NCBI RefSeq assembly: GCF_004363175.1
Contig: NZ_SNYR01000003.1
Location: 644,193 to 708,192, forward strand
DNA from: Maritalea mobilis
GTDB taxonomy: Bacteria; Pseudomonadota; Alphaproteobacteria; Rhizobiales; Devosiaceae
DNA: 64,000 nt
Reading direction: 5' to 3'
The number at the start of each line of letters is the position of its first letter. The stretch's first letter is position 1. Below are positions 46,579-55,487 of the stretch, one piece after another. Made by a program: the position numbers and the translations under genes. The notes below the pieces were generated by a model. The model was given only the letters and a program-made list of their open reading frames with translations, was not told the origin of the DNA and did no database searches.

Positions 46579-47148
46579 TTACTTGTTCTCAAGGGCTGGG
46601 TCCACCCAGCCAACATTCCCATCAGCGCGACGGTAAACCACATTAACGCCGCCATGTCCAGCATGTCTAAAAACAATTACGTCGCTTTGCGCCAAATCCA
46701 GCTCCATAACGGCTTCACCAACGCTCATTGTGTGAAGATTATCAGTTGTTTCCGCAATAATGGCCGGATTGAAGTCTTCTTCAACTTCCTCTTCTTTTTC
46801 AGGTGAGGCAAGAATATAGGATTGTGCTTTGAACTTGTCCGTCTGTGCATTACGACGGTGATTCTTTAGTTTGCGCTTATAGCGGCGCAACCGCTTTTCA
46901 ATATGCCCTGCAGCATCTTCAAAGGCAGAAACGGCATCGCCAGCGTCGGCCCCGGCTTGCAAAACAACGCCGGTGTCTAGGTGAACGACCACGTCCGCAT
47001 TGAAGCGGGTACCTTCATGTTCAAGGGTGAGATGACCATCATAACCACCATCAAAATATTTGGTGATCGCAGACTCCAAATGGTCATGCGCTTTTGTGCG
47101 AAGTGAATCGCCAACATCCATATTTTTTCCAGAAACACGTAGGCTCAT
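46579..47148 (-). CDS. hpf: Long-form ribosome hibernation promoting factor
   Basis: The 189-residue protein has an N-terminal S30AE domain (residues 1-105, with SLRVSGKNMDVGDSLR and AFEDAAGHIEKRLRRYKRKLK) and a C-terminal dimerisation domain (about 130-189, ending MELDLAQSDVIVFRHAGHGGVNVVYRR). Long HPF joins 70S ribosomes into 100S dimers in stationary phase. AAAGGGG lies 7 bases before the ATG. Confidence 0.95.
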   Translation of the reverse strand: MSLRVSGKNMDVGDSLRTKAHDHLESAITKYFDGGYDGHLTLEHEGTRFNADVVVHLDTGVVLQAGADAGDAVSAFEDAAGHIEKRLRRYKRKLKNHRRNAQTDKFKAQSYILASPEKEEEVEEDFNPAIIAETTDNLHTMSVGEAVMELDLAQSDVIVFRHAGHGGVNVVYRRADGNVGWVDPALENK

Positions 47149-47545
47149 ATATATACCCCTTTCTCTATTGCTTATATTAAGGGCGTTTTCGCCGAGGTGA
47201 ATTGACCTCTGTCAATTATTTTAACGCCGCTTCGCGGTGCGATGCAATCACCTCTAATACGGATTATCGCCTCTCAAGCCCTTCCAAATGATGAAAAAAG
47301 GCACTAACATTCGCTCCATATTGATTTGGTGCGTTGCGTGCAAATGCCGTTAATTGTGGCCGATTGGTTCGCCAAATTTCCTTTCAAAATTTCTGACATC
47401 TTCATGCCCTTCCGGCAAAGGCTTTCTTGCGTATCCATTAGATTATGTGGTGTTCAAAAATCGTGCTTGCAAGGGGATAAAACTCATCTTTCTGGGTTGT
47501 GGTTCCAGCATTAATTTGTTGAAGTTGCACAATAAAGGGAGCCAT
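47149..47545. other. Divergent hpf-glsA intergenic region with palindrome
   Basis: This 397-base gap holds no gene I can support. A palindrome AATTGAC-CTCT-GTCAATT lies at 47200-47217, about 55 bases upstream of hpf, overlapping a second pairing GAGGT/ACCTC. It may be an operator or leader hairpin for hpf. No clear glsA promoter was found. Confidence 0.45.
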
Positions 47546-48484
47546 ATGACGCAAAATCTGAAAAAGCTGCAAACCGTGTTGGACGACGCCATACACTTGG
47601 CGCATCAATCTGAAGAGCGGGGCAAAGTTGCGCAATATATTCCCGAACTGGCAAAGGCCGATCCACAAAAGGCTGGCATCGCCATCACCTTGGACAATGG
47701 CGAAACCATTGGCGCTGGCGATTGGCAGCAACCCAACACCATTCAATCCATTTCAAAAGTGTTTACCCTGGCTTTATGTTTGGGCACGTTAGGCGACAAT
47801 TTATGGGCGCGGGTGGGGCGAGAACCATCGGGCTCTGCCTTTGACTCGATCTTGCAGCTCGAACATGAAAATGGCATTCCGCGCAATCCATTCGTAAATG
47901 CGGGCGCGATTGTAGTGACTGACGCCATTTTGGCTACCTATCAGCCCAAAGAAGCTTTGGGTGAAATTGTGCGCTTTGTGCAAGGCCTTGCAGGTGACGA
48001 TCAGATTTTTATTGATGGCAAAGTGGCGCGTTCAGAGGAAGAAACAGGTCACCGCAACCGCGCGCTCGCCCATTATCTGGCTTCCTGCGGCAATCTTCAT
48101 AATCCGGTCGAACACACGCTGGGCGTTTATTACAATCAATGTGCCCTCACCATGGATTGTGCTCAGCTCTCCCGCGCTGGCCGCTTTCTGGCGTTCGCGG
48201 GCACATTGGGGCCAAACCGGCAGCAAATGGTGTCCATGAAACGGGCGCGGCGGATTGCGGCGATCATGCTGACCTGCGGCCATTATGATGGTTCGGGCGA
48301 TTTCGCCTATCGGGTGGGCTTGCCCGCCAAATCGGGCGTGAGCGGCATGATTTTGGCTGCTGTGCCGGGTATTGCTTCTATCGCCGTGTGGTCACCCGGC
48401 TTAGATCGCAATGGCAATTCCTATATCGGCACAAAAATGCTGGAATATGTGACCAATCAGATGGATTGGACGGTCTTTTCTTAA
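47546..48484 (+). CDS. glsA: Glutaminase A
   Basis: This 312-residue serine-dependent beta-lactamase-fold enzyme hydrolyses glutamine to glutamate and ammonia. Catalytic motifs are SISKVFTLAL (Ser-x-x-Lys), EHENGIPRNPFVNAGAI, and PAKSGVSGMILAAVPG (KSG loop). The ATG at 47546 has AGGGAG upstream and gives the family's normal length (about 308); a 64-codon upstream open frame has no family resemblance. It lies on the opposite strand between hpf and rpoN, which are usually neighbours. Confidence 0.95.
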   Translation: MTQNLKKLQTVLDDAIHLAHQSEERGKVAQYIPELAKADPQKAGIAITLDNGETIGAGDWQQPNTIQSISKVFTLALCLGTLGDNLWARVGREPSGSAFDSILQLEHENGIPRNPFVNAGAIVVTDAILATYQPKEALGEIVRFVQGLAGDDQIFIDGKVARSEEETGHRNRALAHYLASCGNLHNPVEHTLGVYYNQCALTMDCAQLSRAGRFLAFAGTLGPNRQQMVSMKRARRIAAIMLTCGHYDGSGDFAYRVGLPAKSGVSGMILAAVPGIASIAVWSPGLDRNGNSYIGTKMLEYVTNQMDWTVFS

Positions 48485-48494
48485 AACCCGTTGT

Positions 48495-50006
48495 TTAACG
48501 CACCAATTCCCGCTTTTGCCGCCGCCGCATCACTGAAGAAGCAATGCCCATCGCTTCACGATATTTGGCCACGGTGCGCCGCGCCACATCCATGCTTTGC
48601 TCTTTGTTTAAAATCGCGGCAATCTTGTCGTCAGACAGAATTTTCTTCGGGTCTTCCGCATCGATTAATTGTTTGATCCGATATTTCACCGCTTCTGCCG
48701 AATGGTCTGCTGCGCCGCTGGCGGAGTGGATGGCCGAGGTGAAGAAATATTTCAGTTCAAAAAGCCCCCGCGGCGTGCTGACATATTTATTGCTGGTCAC
48801 TCGCGAAATGGTGCTCTCATGCATCTCAATTTCTTCGGCGACCATTTTCAACGTCATCGGCTTGAGGTGCGACACGCCATGATGCAAAAAGCCGTCCTGT
48901 TGTCGGGCAATTTCTTTGGTCACCTTCAAAATGGTTTGCGCTCGTTGATCAAGGCTTTTGGTCAGCCAGTTCGCGGTTTGCAGACATTCTGACAAATAGG
49001 TTTTGTCTTCACCCTTTTTGGCGCTGGCGCTCACGCTGGCCAAATAGGTGCGGTTGACCAACACTTTGGGCAGGACCTCTTGGTTCAGCTCAATCACCCA
49101 TTCTTTATTGTTGCCTTGGCGGATAAACACGTCGGGCACAATCGCCTGCACATTGCCGCCTTCAAATGCGCGGCCGGGGCGTGGGTCCAAACGGCGAATT
49201 TCGGCAAGCATATCGCCCAAATCTTCCGCATCCGCACCAATAAGCTTTTGCAGTTCGGTGATTTTGTGTGCTGCCAGTAAATCCAAATTCGCCAGCAAGG
49301 CCTGCATCATTGGGTCTAACCGATCACGCTCGCGCAATTGGATAGATAAACATTCAGACAAGTCTCGCGCAAAAATGCCCAGCGGATCGCAGCCCTGAAT
49401 GGCTTCAAGAACAGCTTCGACATGACCAAGCTCGGTGCCCAACTGGTCCGCAATCTGATCCAAAGGCGCATCCACATAGCCCATTTCATTCAAATTTTCG
49501 ATCAACGCACTGGCGATCAGCATGTCGCCGGGATGTTTGAGGATTAGCGAAATCTGTTCAATCAAATGGTCATTGAGGGTTTTGCTGCCCGCAGCAAATT
49601 GCTCAAAATCGGCCCCATCTTGGCTGCCGCTTGTGTGCTTTCCTTCTGGCCAGGCGAGCGATTGGGAAAGACTGTCCTGCCCCACCTGCTCGGGGTAGAG
49701 ATTGGCCACATCTGTGTCCATATCCTCCGCCACCGAAACAGCGCTGCCTAAATTGTCAGCGCGACTGGACACTTCGATATCATATTCTTCCCGCCGGGGC
49801 GTGGCATCGCCATCGCGCGCGCCCTCATCGGGGTCGCCATCACCACTATCATCCCGCTCCAACAGCGGATTGCGCAACAATTCATCTTCAACAAATTGCG
49901 AAAGTTCAGTGTGCGAGAGCTGCAACAGCTTGATCGACTGCATCAATTGCGGGGTCAGCGCAAGTGTCTGCGATTGTCTAATGTCCAATCTTGGGCCAAT
50001 GGCCAT
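48495..50006 (-). CDS. rpoN: RNA polymerase sigma-54 factor
   Basis: Sigma-54 directs transcription from -24/-12 promoters with activators such as DctD. The 503-residue protein has the Gln-rich region I (RQSQTLALTPQLMQSIKLLQLS), an acidic region II with DSGDGDPDEGARDGD, and the C-terminal RpoN box ARRTVAKYRE. The ATG at 50006 has AAAGGAG 11 bases upstream. A sigma-54-like site lies over its own presumed promoter. Confidence 0.97.
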   Translation of the reverse strand: MAIGPRLDIRQSQTLALTPQLMQSIKLLQLSHTELSQFVEDELLRNPLLERDDSGDGDPDEGARDGDATPRREEYDIEVSSRADNLGSAVSVAEDMDTDVANLYPEQVGQDSLSQSLAWPEGKHTSGSQDGADFEQFAAGSKTLNDHLIEQISLILKHPGDMLIASALIENLNEMGYVDAPLDQIADQLGTELGHVEAVLEAIQGCDPLGIFARDLSECLSIQLRERDRLDPMMQALLANLDLLAAHKITELQKLIGADAEDLGDMLAEIRRLDPRPGRAFEGGNVQAIVPDVFIRQGNNKEWVIELNQEVLPKVLVNRTYLASVSASAKKGEDKTYLSECLQTANWLTKSLDQRAQTILKVTKEIARQQDGFLHHGVSHLKPMTLKMVAEEIEMHESTISRVTSNKYVSTPRGLFELKYFFTSAIHSASGAADHSAEAVKYRIKQLIDAEDPKKILSDDKIAAILNKEQSMDVARRTVAKYREAMGIASSVMRRRQKRELVR

Positions 50007-50089
50007 GCCGATCAGTGCTCCTTTGGGCAAATCAACCAGTTACATTTGCCAAAATGCCATAGGTGAGCCCAGACATTCAAGTCGCACTA

Positions 50090-50122
50090 TACAAAATCCG
50101 TGCCAATCTTAACAATTGTCGT
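50090..50122 (-). promoter_or_regulatory. Overlapping sigma-70 and sigma-54-like promoter of rpoN
   Basis: The minus strand reads TTGGCACGGATTTTGTA (50090-50106), a near match to the -24/-12 consensus with GT for GC at -12. The same stretch is spacer of a possible sigma-70 promoter TTGTTA-N18-TATAGT. Overlap would allow RpoN to repress its own gene. Confidence 0.45.
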
Positions 50123-50176
50123 AATTTCCCAAAATATATCCATCGTATGATTAACGTGCGACGCCCAAACTGCCAA

Positions 50177-50342
50177 GGTACCGGGGACGGACGCAACGCG
50201 TCCGGTGGCGGCAGGAAAAAATGGCGGGGGTGCCGGGGACGGACGCAACGCGTCCGGTGGCGGCAGGAAAAAATGGCGGGGGTGCCGGGGACGGGGGCCA
50301 GCCAGCGCGGCATGAGCGCTACAAAAGTACGTCCGGTGGCGG
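50177..50342. repeat. 52-bp tandem repeats between lptB and rpoN
   Basis: Two near-identical 52-bp units start at 50177 and 50229, and a third degenerate copy starts at 50281. Each full unit carries a palindrome GGACGC-AAC-GCGTCC, a GTGGCGG block and an A6 tract. The third copy keeps the first 14 bases, diverges, then regains GTCCGGTGGCGG at 50330. This explains most of the 325-base gap. Confidence 0.85.
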
Positions 50343-50355
50343 TGAGAAAAACTCA

Positions 50356-51120
50356 CTACAAAGAAAAATCCTGGCCCAGATAAACCCGACGGGCTTGCTC
50401 GTCATTGGTGATGGTTTCGGGGCGACCTTGGATCATCACTTGGCCGCCATGGATGATATAGGCGCGGTCAACCAAGCCTAAAGTTTCGCGCACATTATGG
50501 TCGGTGATCAAAACACCAATGCCACGCGACGTGAGCTGGCCAACCAATTGGCGAATTTCACCCACCGCAATGGGGTCGACGCCCGCAAAGGGTTCATCCA
50601 ACAGCATAAATTGCGGATCGGCAGCCAGGGCGCGCGCAATCTCGACGCGGCGGCGTTCACCGCCAGAAAGGGCTAAGGCATCGGAATCGCGAATATGAGT
50701 GATGGAAAACTCTTCCAGCAATTCATCAAGGCGTTCTTCTTGTGCTTTGCGCCCACGCACATGGCCTTCCAAAATGGCAAGAATATTGCTTTTCACGCTC
50801 ATACCACGAAAAATGGATGGCTCTTGCGGCAAATATCCCATCCCTAGCCGTCCGCGCTGGAAAAGTGGAAATTTGGTGATCGGTTTGCCATGCAACAGCA
50901 CTTCGCCACTATCGGGCGGCGTGATGCCCATAATCATGGAAAATACAGTGGTTTTGCCCGCGCCGTTCGGCCCCAAAAGGCCCACAGCCTCGCCCCGGTT
51001 CACCGCAACAGAAACATTGCGGATGACAACTTTCTTGCCATAGCTTTTGGCCAGCGAATGGGCCACAAGCCATCCGGTTGGGTCAAGCGATTGGCTTTGT
51101 GCGGACGCGTTAGTTGCCAC
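50356..51120 (-). CDS. lptB: LPS export ABC transporter ATP-binding protein
   Basis: LptB powers LPS extraction by LptFG and hand-off to LptC/A. The 254-residue ATPase has Walker A GLLGPNGAGKTT, signature LSGGERRRVEIARAL, Walker B FMLLDEPFAGVD and H-loop LITDHNVRETL. The GTG start lies inside the 3' end of lptA (11-base overlap). Confidence 0.96.
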   Translation of the reverse strand: MATNASAQSQSLDPTGWLVAHSLAKSYGKKVVIRNVSVAVNRGEAVGLLGPNGAGKTTVFSMIMGITPPDSGEVLLHGKPITKFPLFQRGRLGMGYLPQEPSIFRGMSVKSNILAILEGHVRGRKAQEERLDELLEEFSITHIRDSDALALSGGERRRVEIARALAADPQFMLLDEPFAGVDPIAVGEIRQLVGQLTSRGIGVLITDHNVRETLGLVDRAYIIHGGQVMIQGRPETITNDEQARRVYLGQDFSL

Positions 51121-51604
51121 TTGAAAAAGTCCCCGTCACCCGCTTGTTGGAATTGGGGTCGGACACAAAGCGAGAGCTGTTATCGGTCACGTTTACAAAC
51201 AACTGACCACCCGTTACCACCGTACCATCCTCGGTCACTTCCACATTGCCCGTCAGGTGCAAAATCTCGGTTTTGGGATCATATGTGCCATAATCTGCTT
51301 TGGCGGTTTTAGGGCCAAAATGCAGGGTCAACCGCCCGGCGGCATCAATCTTTTTTAAATCAGATGCGCCGCCTTCACCGTAAAAGGCGGTGACCTTGGG
51401 CGAATAAAGGGTGAAGTCTGTCTGCGTCACCACCACACTGCCTGTAAACACAGCCTGTTTCTTGGCTTCAAAAATCTCAAACACATCGCCCGTAATGTTC
51501 ACAGGGCCATTGGATTGAGCCAAGGCTTGGCTAGCTGCCCCCAATGTCGAAAGGGATAATGCAAGCGCCAAGGCGCGGAACAACGCGTTAGTTCTCATCG
51601 TCAT
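51110..51604 (-). CDS. lptA: Lipopolysaccharide transport periplasmic protein LptA
   Basis: LptA forms the beta-jellyroll bridge that carries LPS across the periplasm. The 164-residue protein has a signal peptide (MRTNALFRALALALSLSTLGAASQALA) and OstA-fold repeats NITGDVFEIFEAKKQAVFTGSVVVTQ and ILHLTGNVEVTEDGTVVTGG. I choose the ATG at 51604, which overlaps the lptC 3' end; the ATG 6 bases later is equally possible. A much longer upstream frame is a shadow of lptC. Confidence 0.92.
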   Translation of the reverse strand: MTMRTNALFRALALALSLSTLGAASQALAQSNGPVNITGDVFEIFEAKKQAVFTGSVVVTQTDFTLYSPKVTAFYGEGGASDLKKIDAAGRLTLHFGPKTAKADYGTYDPKTEILHLTGNVEVTEDGTVVTGGQLFVNVTDNSSRFVSDPNSNKRVTGTFSSGN

Positions 51605-52235
51605 TTGCCTGTTCAGTTTGGGGCGGAATGGTAAGGCTGGCCCGCTCAAATTTCCAATATTGGCCTTCGCCATCATAATGCATATTTTCGGCGCGTAAGG
51701 TGCTGCCATTGGCAAAGTTAAAGGCCACACCATCATAGCCATTAAAAATTTGGGCATCGAGATCAGCGATGCCGGTGCCAATTTCACCTTGGTCATTTTG
51801 ACTCGACAAAATATCGATTTGGCTGTTGAGCGCCAAAATATTGCTTTTCAATGAAAACGTGCCCGTTGCGGACGTGCCGACAATATTTTCGCCATCAACG
51901 AAATTCATCGTTGCCTTCATGTCGATCAAATCAATCATGTCTTGATTGATGATCTTCGTGGTCGCGCTTTTGGCGGTCATTTCATATGTGCCGCCATCGC
52001 TCAAAACACCAGTGGCACGAGGTGCGTCGACCACCAGCTCGTCCTGCTCCAGCCGAATGCCTTCAAATTGCGCGGTGGGCAGCAAACTGTCGATCAGCAG
52101 CGGCACCGTGAGGGCAAGAAAAATGACGCTGCCGACAGCAGGAATAATCCAACGCAGCAATTTGACCAAGCGCCGCCGCCGCTCAACACGAGCAAAAAGT
52201 TGCTCAAAGTGGGAAGGGGCGGTCAGCTCAGCCAT
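51588..52235 (-). CDS. lptC: LPS export protein LptC
   Basis: LptC receives LPS from LptFG at the inner membrane and passes it to LptA. The 215-residue protein has a basic N-terminus, one membrane helix (IIPAVGSVIFLALTVPLLI, about 29-47) and an OstA-like periplasmic domain with NSQIDILSSQNDQGEIG. It starts 10 bases after nrnC. Confidence 0.9.
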   Translation of the reverse strand: MAELTAPSHFEQLFARVERRRRLVKLLRWIIPAVGSVIFLALTVPLLIDSLLPTAQFEGIRLEQDELVVDAPRATGVLSDGGTYEMTAKSATTKIINQDMIDLIDMKATMNFVDGENIVGTSATGTFSLKSNILALNSQIDILSSQNDQGEIGTGIADLDAQIFNGYDGVAFNFANGSTLRAENMHYDGEGQYWKFERASLTIPPQTEQANDDEN

Positions 52236-52245
52236 CGTTCAGTCC

Positions 52246-52860
52246 TTAGCTATGCGCAAAAATGTCGGTTTCAGCCCAACCTTTAAGGTCCAGCTCGGCC
52301 CGGTGCGGCAAAAAGTCGAAACAGGCTTGTGCCATTTCCATGCGGCCTTCGCGCTTCAGCATCCGGTCCAAATGCCGCTTCAAATCGTGCAAATACAAAA
52401 CATCGCTCGCCGCATATTCAAGCTGTGCATTGGTCAAATCATCTGATCCCCAGTCAGAGCTTTGTTGCTGCTTTGAAAGGTCCACGCCAATCAATTCGCG
52501 GCACAAATCTTTCAGCCCATGGCGGTCCGTATAGGTCCGCACCAATTTTGACGCGATTTTGCTGCAATAAACGGGCTTGGTCACTGTGCCAAAGGCGTTT
52601 TGCAAGGCCGCAATATCGAAGCGGGCGAAATGGAACAATTTGGTCACATTTTCGTCTGCCAAAAGCTTTTGCAAATTTGGCGCTTCGGTCTGGCCTTGCT
52701 CAATTTGCACCACATCTGCCGTACCATCGCCGGGGGAAAGCTGCACCACACACAGCCGATCACGCATAGGGTTCAGCCCCATGGTTTCGGTGTCAATCGC
52801 AACAGATTTTCCGTAATCATTGAGGTGGGGCAAATCCCCTTTATGCAAACGAATGGTCAT
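52246..52860 (-). CDS. nrnC: NrnC-type nanoRNase (RNase D-like 3'-5' exonuclease)
   Basis: NrnC degrades di- and short oligoribonucleotides and, in Alphaproteobacteria, stands in for Orn. The 204-residue protein is only the DEDDy exonuclease domain without HRDC: SVAIDTETMGL (D and E), KLFHFARFDIAAL (D), and YAASDVLYLHDL (Y and D). This short size and the location before lptC distinguish it from true RNase D. Confidence 0.9.
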   Translation of the reverse strand: MTIRLHKGDLPHLNDYGKSVAIDTETMGLNPMRDRLCVVQLSPGDGTADVVQIEQGQTEAPNLQKLLADENVTKLFHFARFDIAALQNAFGTVTKPVYCSKIASKLVRTYTDRHGLKDLCRELIGVDLSKQQQSSDWGSDDLTNAQLEYAASDVLYLHDLKRHLDRMLKREGRMEMAQACFDFLPHRAELDLKGWAETDIFAHS

Positions 52861-53095
52861 GCAAAGTGCCTTGGTCTATTGAAAATTCATTCCCTTGTGC
52901 CACACCAGCACGTTTAGGCAAAGGCTGTTTGAACAATTCTTTGCGACTTTTCCGTGGCCTTCAAATGCGTGGCATCCCAAAACAATTCACTTGCCTTTGG
53001 TTAATTGTTTCTTAAAGTAAAGTTGTGGCCGTCGTCGGTGGGACGAGAGATCACCACTATGCGGCACTTATTTGTGGGCTGATAAGGGGAAAACA

Positions 53096-53521
53096 ATGCT
53101 CAAAGAGTTCAAGGCCTTTGCGATCAAAGGTAATATGGTTGAATTGGCAATCGGTGTGATCATTGGCGCAGCTTTTGGCGCTATCGTTTCATCATTGGTG
53201 GATGATGTGTTTATGCCGGTGATCGGTCTGGTGCTGGGCGGCCTGGACTTTTCAAACTGGTTTATCGTGTTGTCTGATACAGGCGGCGAAACCATCGCTT
53301 CTGTTGCGCAAGCGAAAGAGCTTGGCGTGGCGACATTGAATATTGGCTTGTTCGTCAATGCAGTAGTGAAGTTTTTGATCGTGGCTTGGGTGCTGTTCTT
53401 TGTGGTGAAGGGCATCAACTCATTGCGCCGGAAGGAAGAAGAAAAGCCTTCTGCGCCACCATCACCAACAAAGGAAGAAACTTTGTTGACCGAAATTCGC
53501 GATTTGCTGGCTAAAAAATAA
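53096..53521 (+). CDS. mscL: Large-conductance mechanosensitive channel
   Basis: MscL opens under membrane tension at hypo-osmotic shock and would release ectoine-type solutes. The 141-residue protein begins [35 protein letters not shown], the amphipathic helix and TM1 of the family, with TM2 at about 80-102 and a charged C-terminal helix bundle. AAGGGGA is 5 bases before the ATG. Confidence 0.97.
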   Translation: MLKEFKAFAIKGNMVELAIGVIIGAAFGAIVSSLVDDVFMPVIGLVLGGLDFSNWFIVLSDTGGETIASVAQAKELGVATLNIGLFVNAVVKFLIVAWVLFFVVKGINSLRRKEEEKPSAPPSPTKEETLLTEIRDLLAKK

Positions 53522-53536
53522 GCCGCATCTCAAAAG

Positions 53537-53565
53537 AAAGGGAGCCAGTTGGCTCCCTTTTTATT
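53537..53565. terminator. Terminator between mscL and leucine dehydrogenase
   Basis: AAAGGGAGCCA-GT-TGGCTCCCTTTTTATTT forms a strong stem and T tract after mscL and could also serve the converging gene. Confidence 0.9.
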
Positions 53566-53568
53566 TGG

Positions 53569-54606
53569 CTATTGCGCCAAAATCTCATCCACAAATTGAT
53601 CGGCCACTTTATGTGGCGACGCGTTTAGCGCCTTGGCCTTGGTCAAAATCTTGTCCGTGGTGACCGCCAATTGTTCCACCTTTTGATCAACCCATTTTTG
53701 ATCGGTGATTTTCAATATCTCGGCTGAAACATTGATGATGCCACCGCCATTGACCACATAGTCCGGCGCATAAACAATGCCTTTTTCCAACAATGCTTCG
53801 CCCGCCGCATCATCCGCCAATTGGTTGTTGGCCGCGCCGCAAACCAGCTTGGCCTTCAAGCGGGGGATGGTGTTGGCATTTAAAATTGCACCCATGGCAC
53901 ATGGGGCAAAAATGTCGGCGTCGACATCATGAATATCATCTGGTGCTACGGAACGGGCACTAAACTTTTGCCGCGCTTGCGCCACTGCATGGGCATCAAT
54001 GTCGGTCACAACAAGGCTCGCGCCTGCTTCGTGCAAATGCCCGGCGAGATACATGCCCACATGGCCCAAACCCTGCAACGCAACGGTTTTGCCTTCAATA
54101 CGGTCATGCCCAAATGCATGTTTCAGTGCGGCCATGCAAGAAAGATACACACCACGTGCAGTCACGGGGGAAGGATCGCCAGAAGCATATTCACCCTTGG
54201 TTAGTCCCGCTGCATAGCTGGTGAACTTGGCGGCTTCTTCAATGTCCTCAACGCTGATGCCCACATCTTCGGCGGTGGTGTACATCCCGTCAAAGCTTTC
54301 CACAAAGCGGCCAAAGGCTTGCATCAATTCGGGCGTTTTATCTTTGTGCGGATCAGCAATGATTACAGATTTGCCACCACCAAGCGGCAGCGAAGCGGCC
54401 GCATTTTTATAGGTCATGCCCCGCGCGAGGCGTAGCGCGTCGGTTTTCGCCGCTTCAATGTCGGGGTAGGCAAACATGCGGCACCCGCCTGCCGCTGGGC
54501 CCAATTTGGTGCTGTGCACCGCAATAATGGATTTCAGGCCGCTGGCCTCGTCCTCCGCATAAACGACCTTTTCATAACCCGGCGCGTCAAGGCTGGTGAG
54601 TTTCAT
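53569..54606 (-). CDS. Leucine dehydrogenase-like Glu/Leu/Phe/Val dehydrogenase
   Basis: This 345-residue NAD-dependent enzyme interconverts branched-chain amino acids and 2-oxo acids with ammonia. It has GGCRMF, the catalytic Lys region GMTYKNAAASLPLGGGKSVI, the Rossmann motif ALQGLGHVGMYLAGHL and NPAANNQL-like CGAANNQLADD. Length and motifs fit leucine dehydrogenase; valine or phenylalanine preference cannot be excluded. It stands alone, 175 bases from the ectoine regulator gene. Confidence 0.88.
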   Translation of the reverse strand: MKLTSLDAPGYEKVVYAEDEASGLKSIIAVHSTKLGPAAGGCRMFAYPDIEAAKTDALRLARGMTYKNAAASLPLGGGKSVIIADPHKDKTPELMQAFGRFVESFDGMYTTAEDVGISVEDIEEAAKFTSYAAGLTKGEYASGDPSPVTARGVYLSCMAALKHAFGHDRIEGKTVALQGLGHVGMYLAGHLHEAGASLVVTDIDAHAVAQARQKFSARSVAPDDIHDVDADIFAPCAMGAILNANTIPRLKAKLVCGAANNQLADDAAGEALLEKGIVYAPDYVVNGGGIINVSAEILKITDQKWVDQKVEQLAVTTDKILTKAKALNASPHKVADQFVDEILAQ

Positions 54607-54781
54607 TGATCTATCCCAGAGATGTTTTGTTTTTTGGTTTTTTTAGCTGTTTTGGCCCCTCTTTACGCAAAAGGTCAATGGGCCGCACTGTTTTTCTCCA
54701 ACACAAGCGCCCAAAAATACACGAGCATATGGTGTTTTGATGGGCAAAAATGCACAGCTGACCATGGCGCTTGCGCGCTGT

Positions 54782-55480
54782 CTAAGTCGCCTTTTGCTGC
54801 AGGCGTGTCATGCTGGAAGAAGTATGGGCGCGCCAAATATGCCCCAACGCATCCAAATCGCCCAAGCGCACTGCGTCGCGATAATCTCGAATTTCGCGGC
54901 TAAGGCTTTTGCATTCTCGCCGCACATCTTGGTCGGTTAAAGACTTCAGCCAAATGCGCGCTGTTTGGTAAAATAGCCGTTCCATGGTGTCGCGCAGGGG
55001 CTCATTGGTGGTCATATCTGCAAGCGCATGGAAGGTGGCAATATTGATGATCGAATAGCCGCGCGCGCTGGGGTCGTCCACCAGTGCAAGGCAATTCGCA
55101 TAAAGCATATCGAACCGCGCAATGTCGTCTGGCGTCACTTTGCGCGGCGACAGGCGGGCCAAAAGCGGCGACAGCTCCATGCGCAATTGATACACATGAT
55201 AAAGCGCCGCCATATCAATGTCGGTCACAAGCGTGCCCACACCTTGCACTGATTTTAGCAAGCCTTCTGCCTGCAATTGCCACAAGACGCGACGCAGGGG
55301 CGTGCGGCTCACGCCAAATTCTTCGGCCAAAGCCTCTTCGCTCAGGCGCATGCCGGGCGGATAATCAAGCAGAGAAATGCGCGACCGGATCTCCTCATGC
55401 AATTGCCGAAAGCGCCGCCCGGCGGGGCTTTCATTGCTGTCTTCCTTGCTGATGTGCTGAAGAAGAATTTCTTGATCCAT
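54782..55480 (-). CDS. GntR family regulator with FCD domain (ectoine locus)
   Basis: The 232-residue protein has an N-terminal winged helix-turn-helix (RLSEEALAEEFGVSRTPLRRVLWQLQAEGLL) and an all-helical FCD ligand domain (about 90-225) with ELSPLLARLS and FHALADMTTN. It is the last gene of the doeA-deacetylase-gntR unit, 7 bases after the deacetylase stop, so it likely regulates this locus. Palindromes GATGTATACATC-like in the doeA/eutB gap are typical operators for this subfamily. The usual ectoine regulator EnuR is a MocR-type GntR protein and is different. Start ATG at 55480; a TTG upstream is rejected. Confidence 0.85.
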   Translation of the reverse strand: MDQEILLQHISKEDSNESPAGRRFRQLHEEIRSRISLLDYPPGMRLSEEALAEEFGVSRTPLRRVLWQLQAEGLLKSVQGVGTLVTDIDMAALYHVYQLRMELSPLLARLSPRKVTPDDIARFDMLYANCLALVDDPSARGYSIINIATFHALADMTTNEPLRDTMERLFYQTARIWLKSLTDQDVRRECKSLSREIRDYRDAVRLGDLDALGHIWRAHTSSSMTRLQQKAT

Positions 55481-55487
55481 TATTGGC

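Noticed and set aside
47354-47545. 64-residue N-terminal extension of glutaminase
   Set aside because: It has no resemblance to the family, and the ATG at 47546 has a good ribosome site and gives normal length.
50177-50342. CRISPR array
   Set aside because: The units are contiguous 52-bp tandem copies without unique spacers, and no cas genes are near.
51605-51796. Longer LptA frame reaching into lptC
   Set aside because: It removes the signal peptide from the N-terminus and duplicates coding sequence of LptC in another frame.
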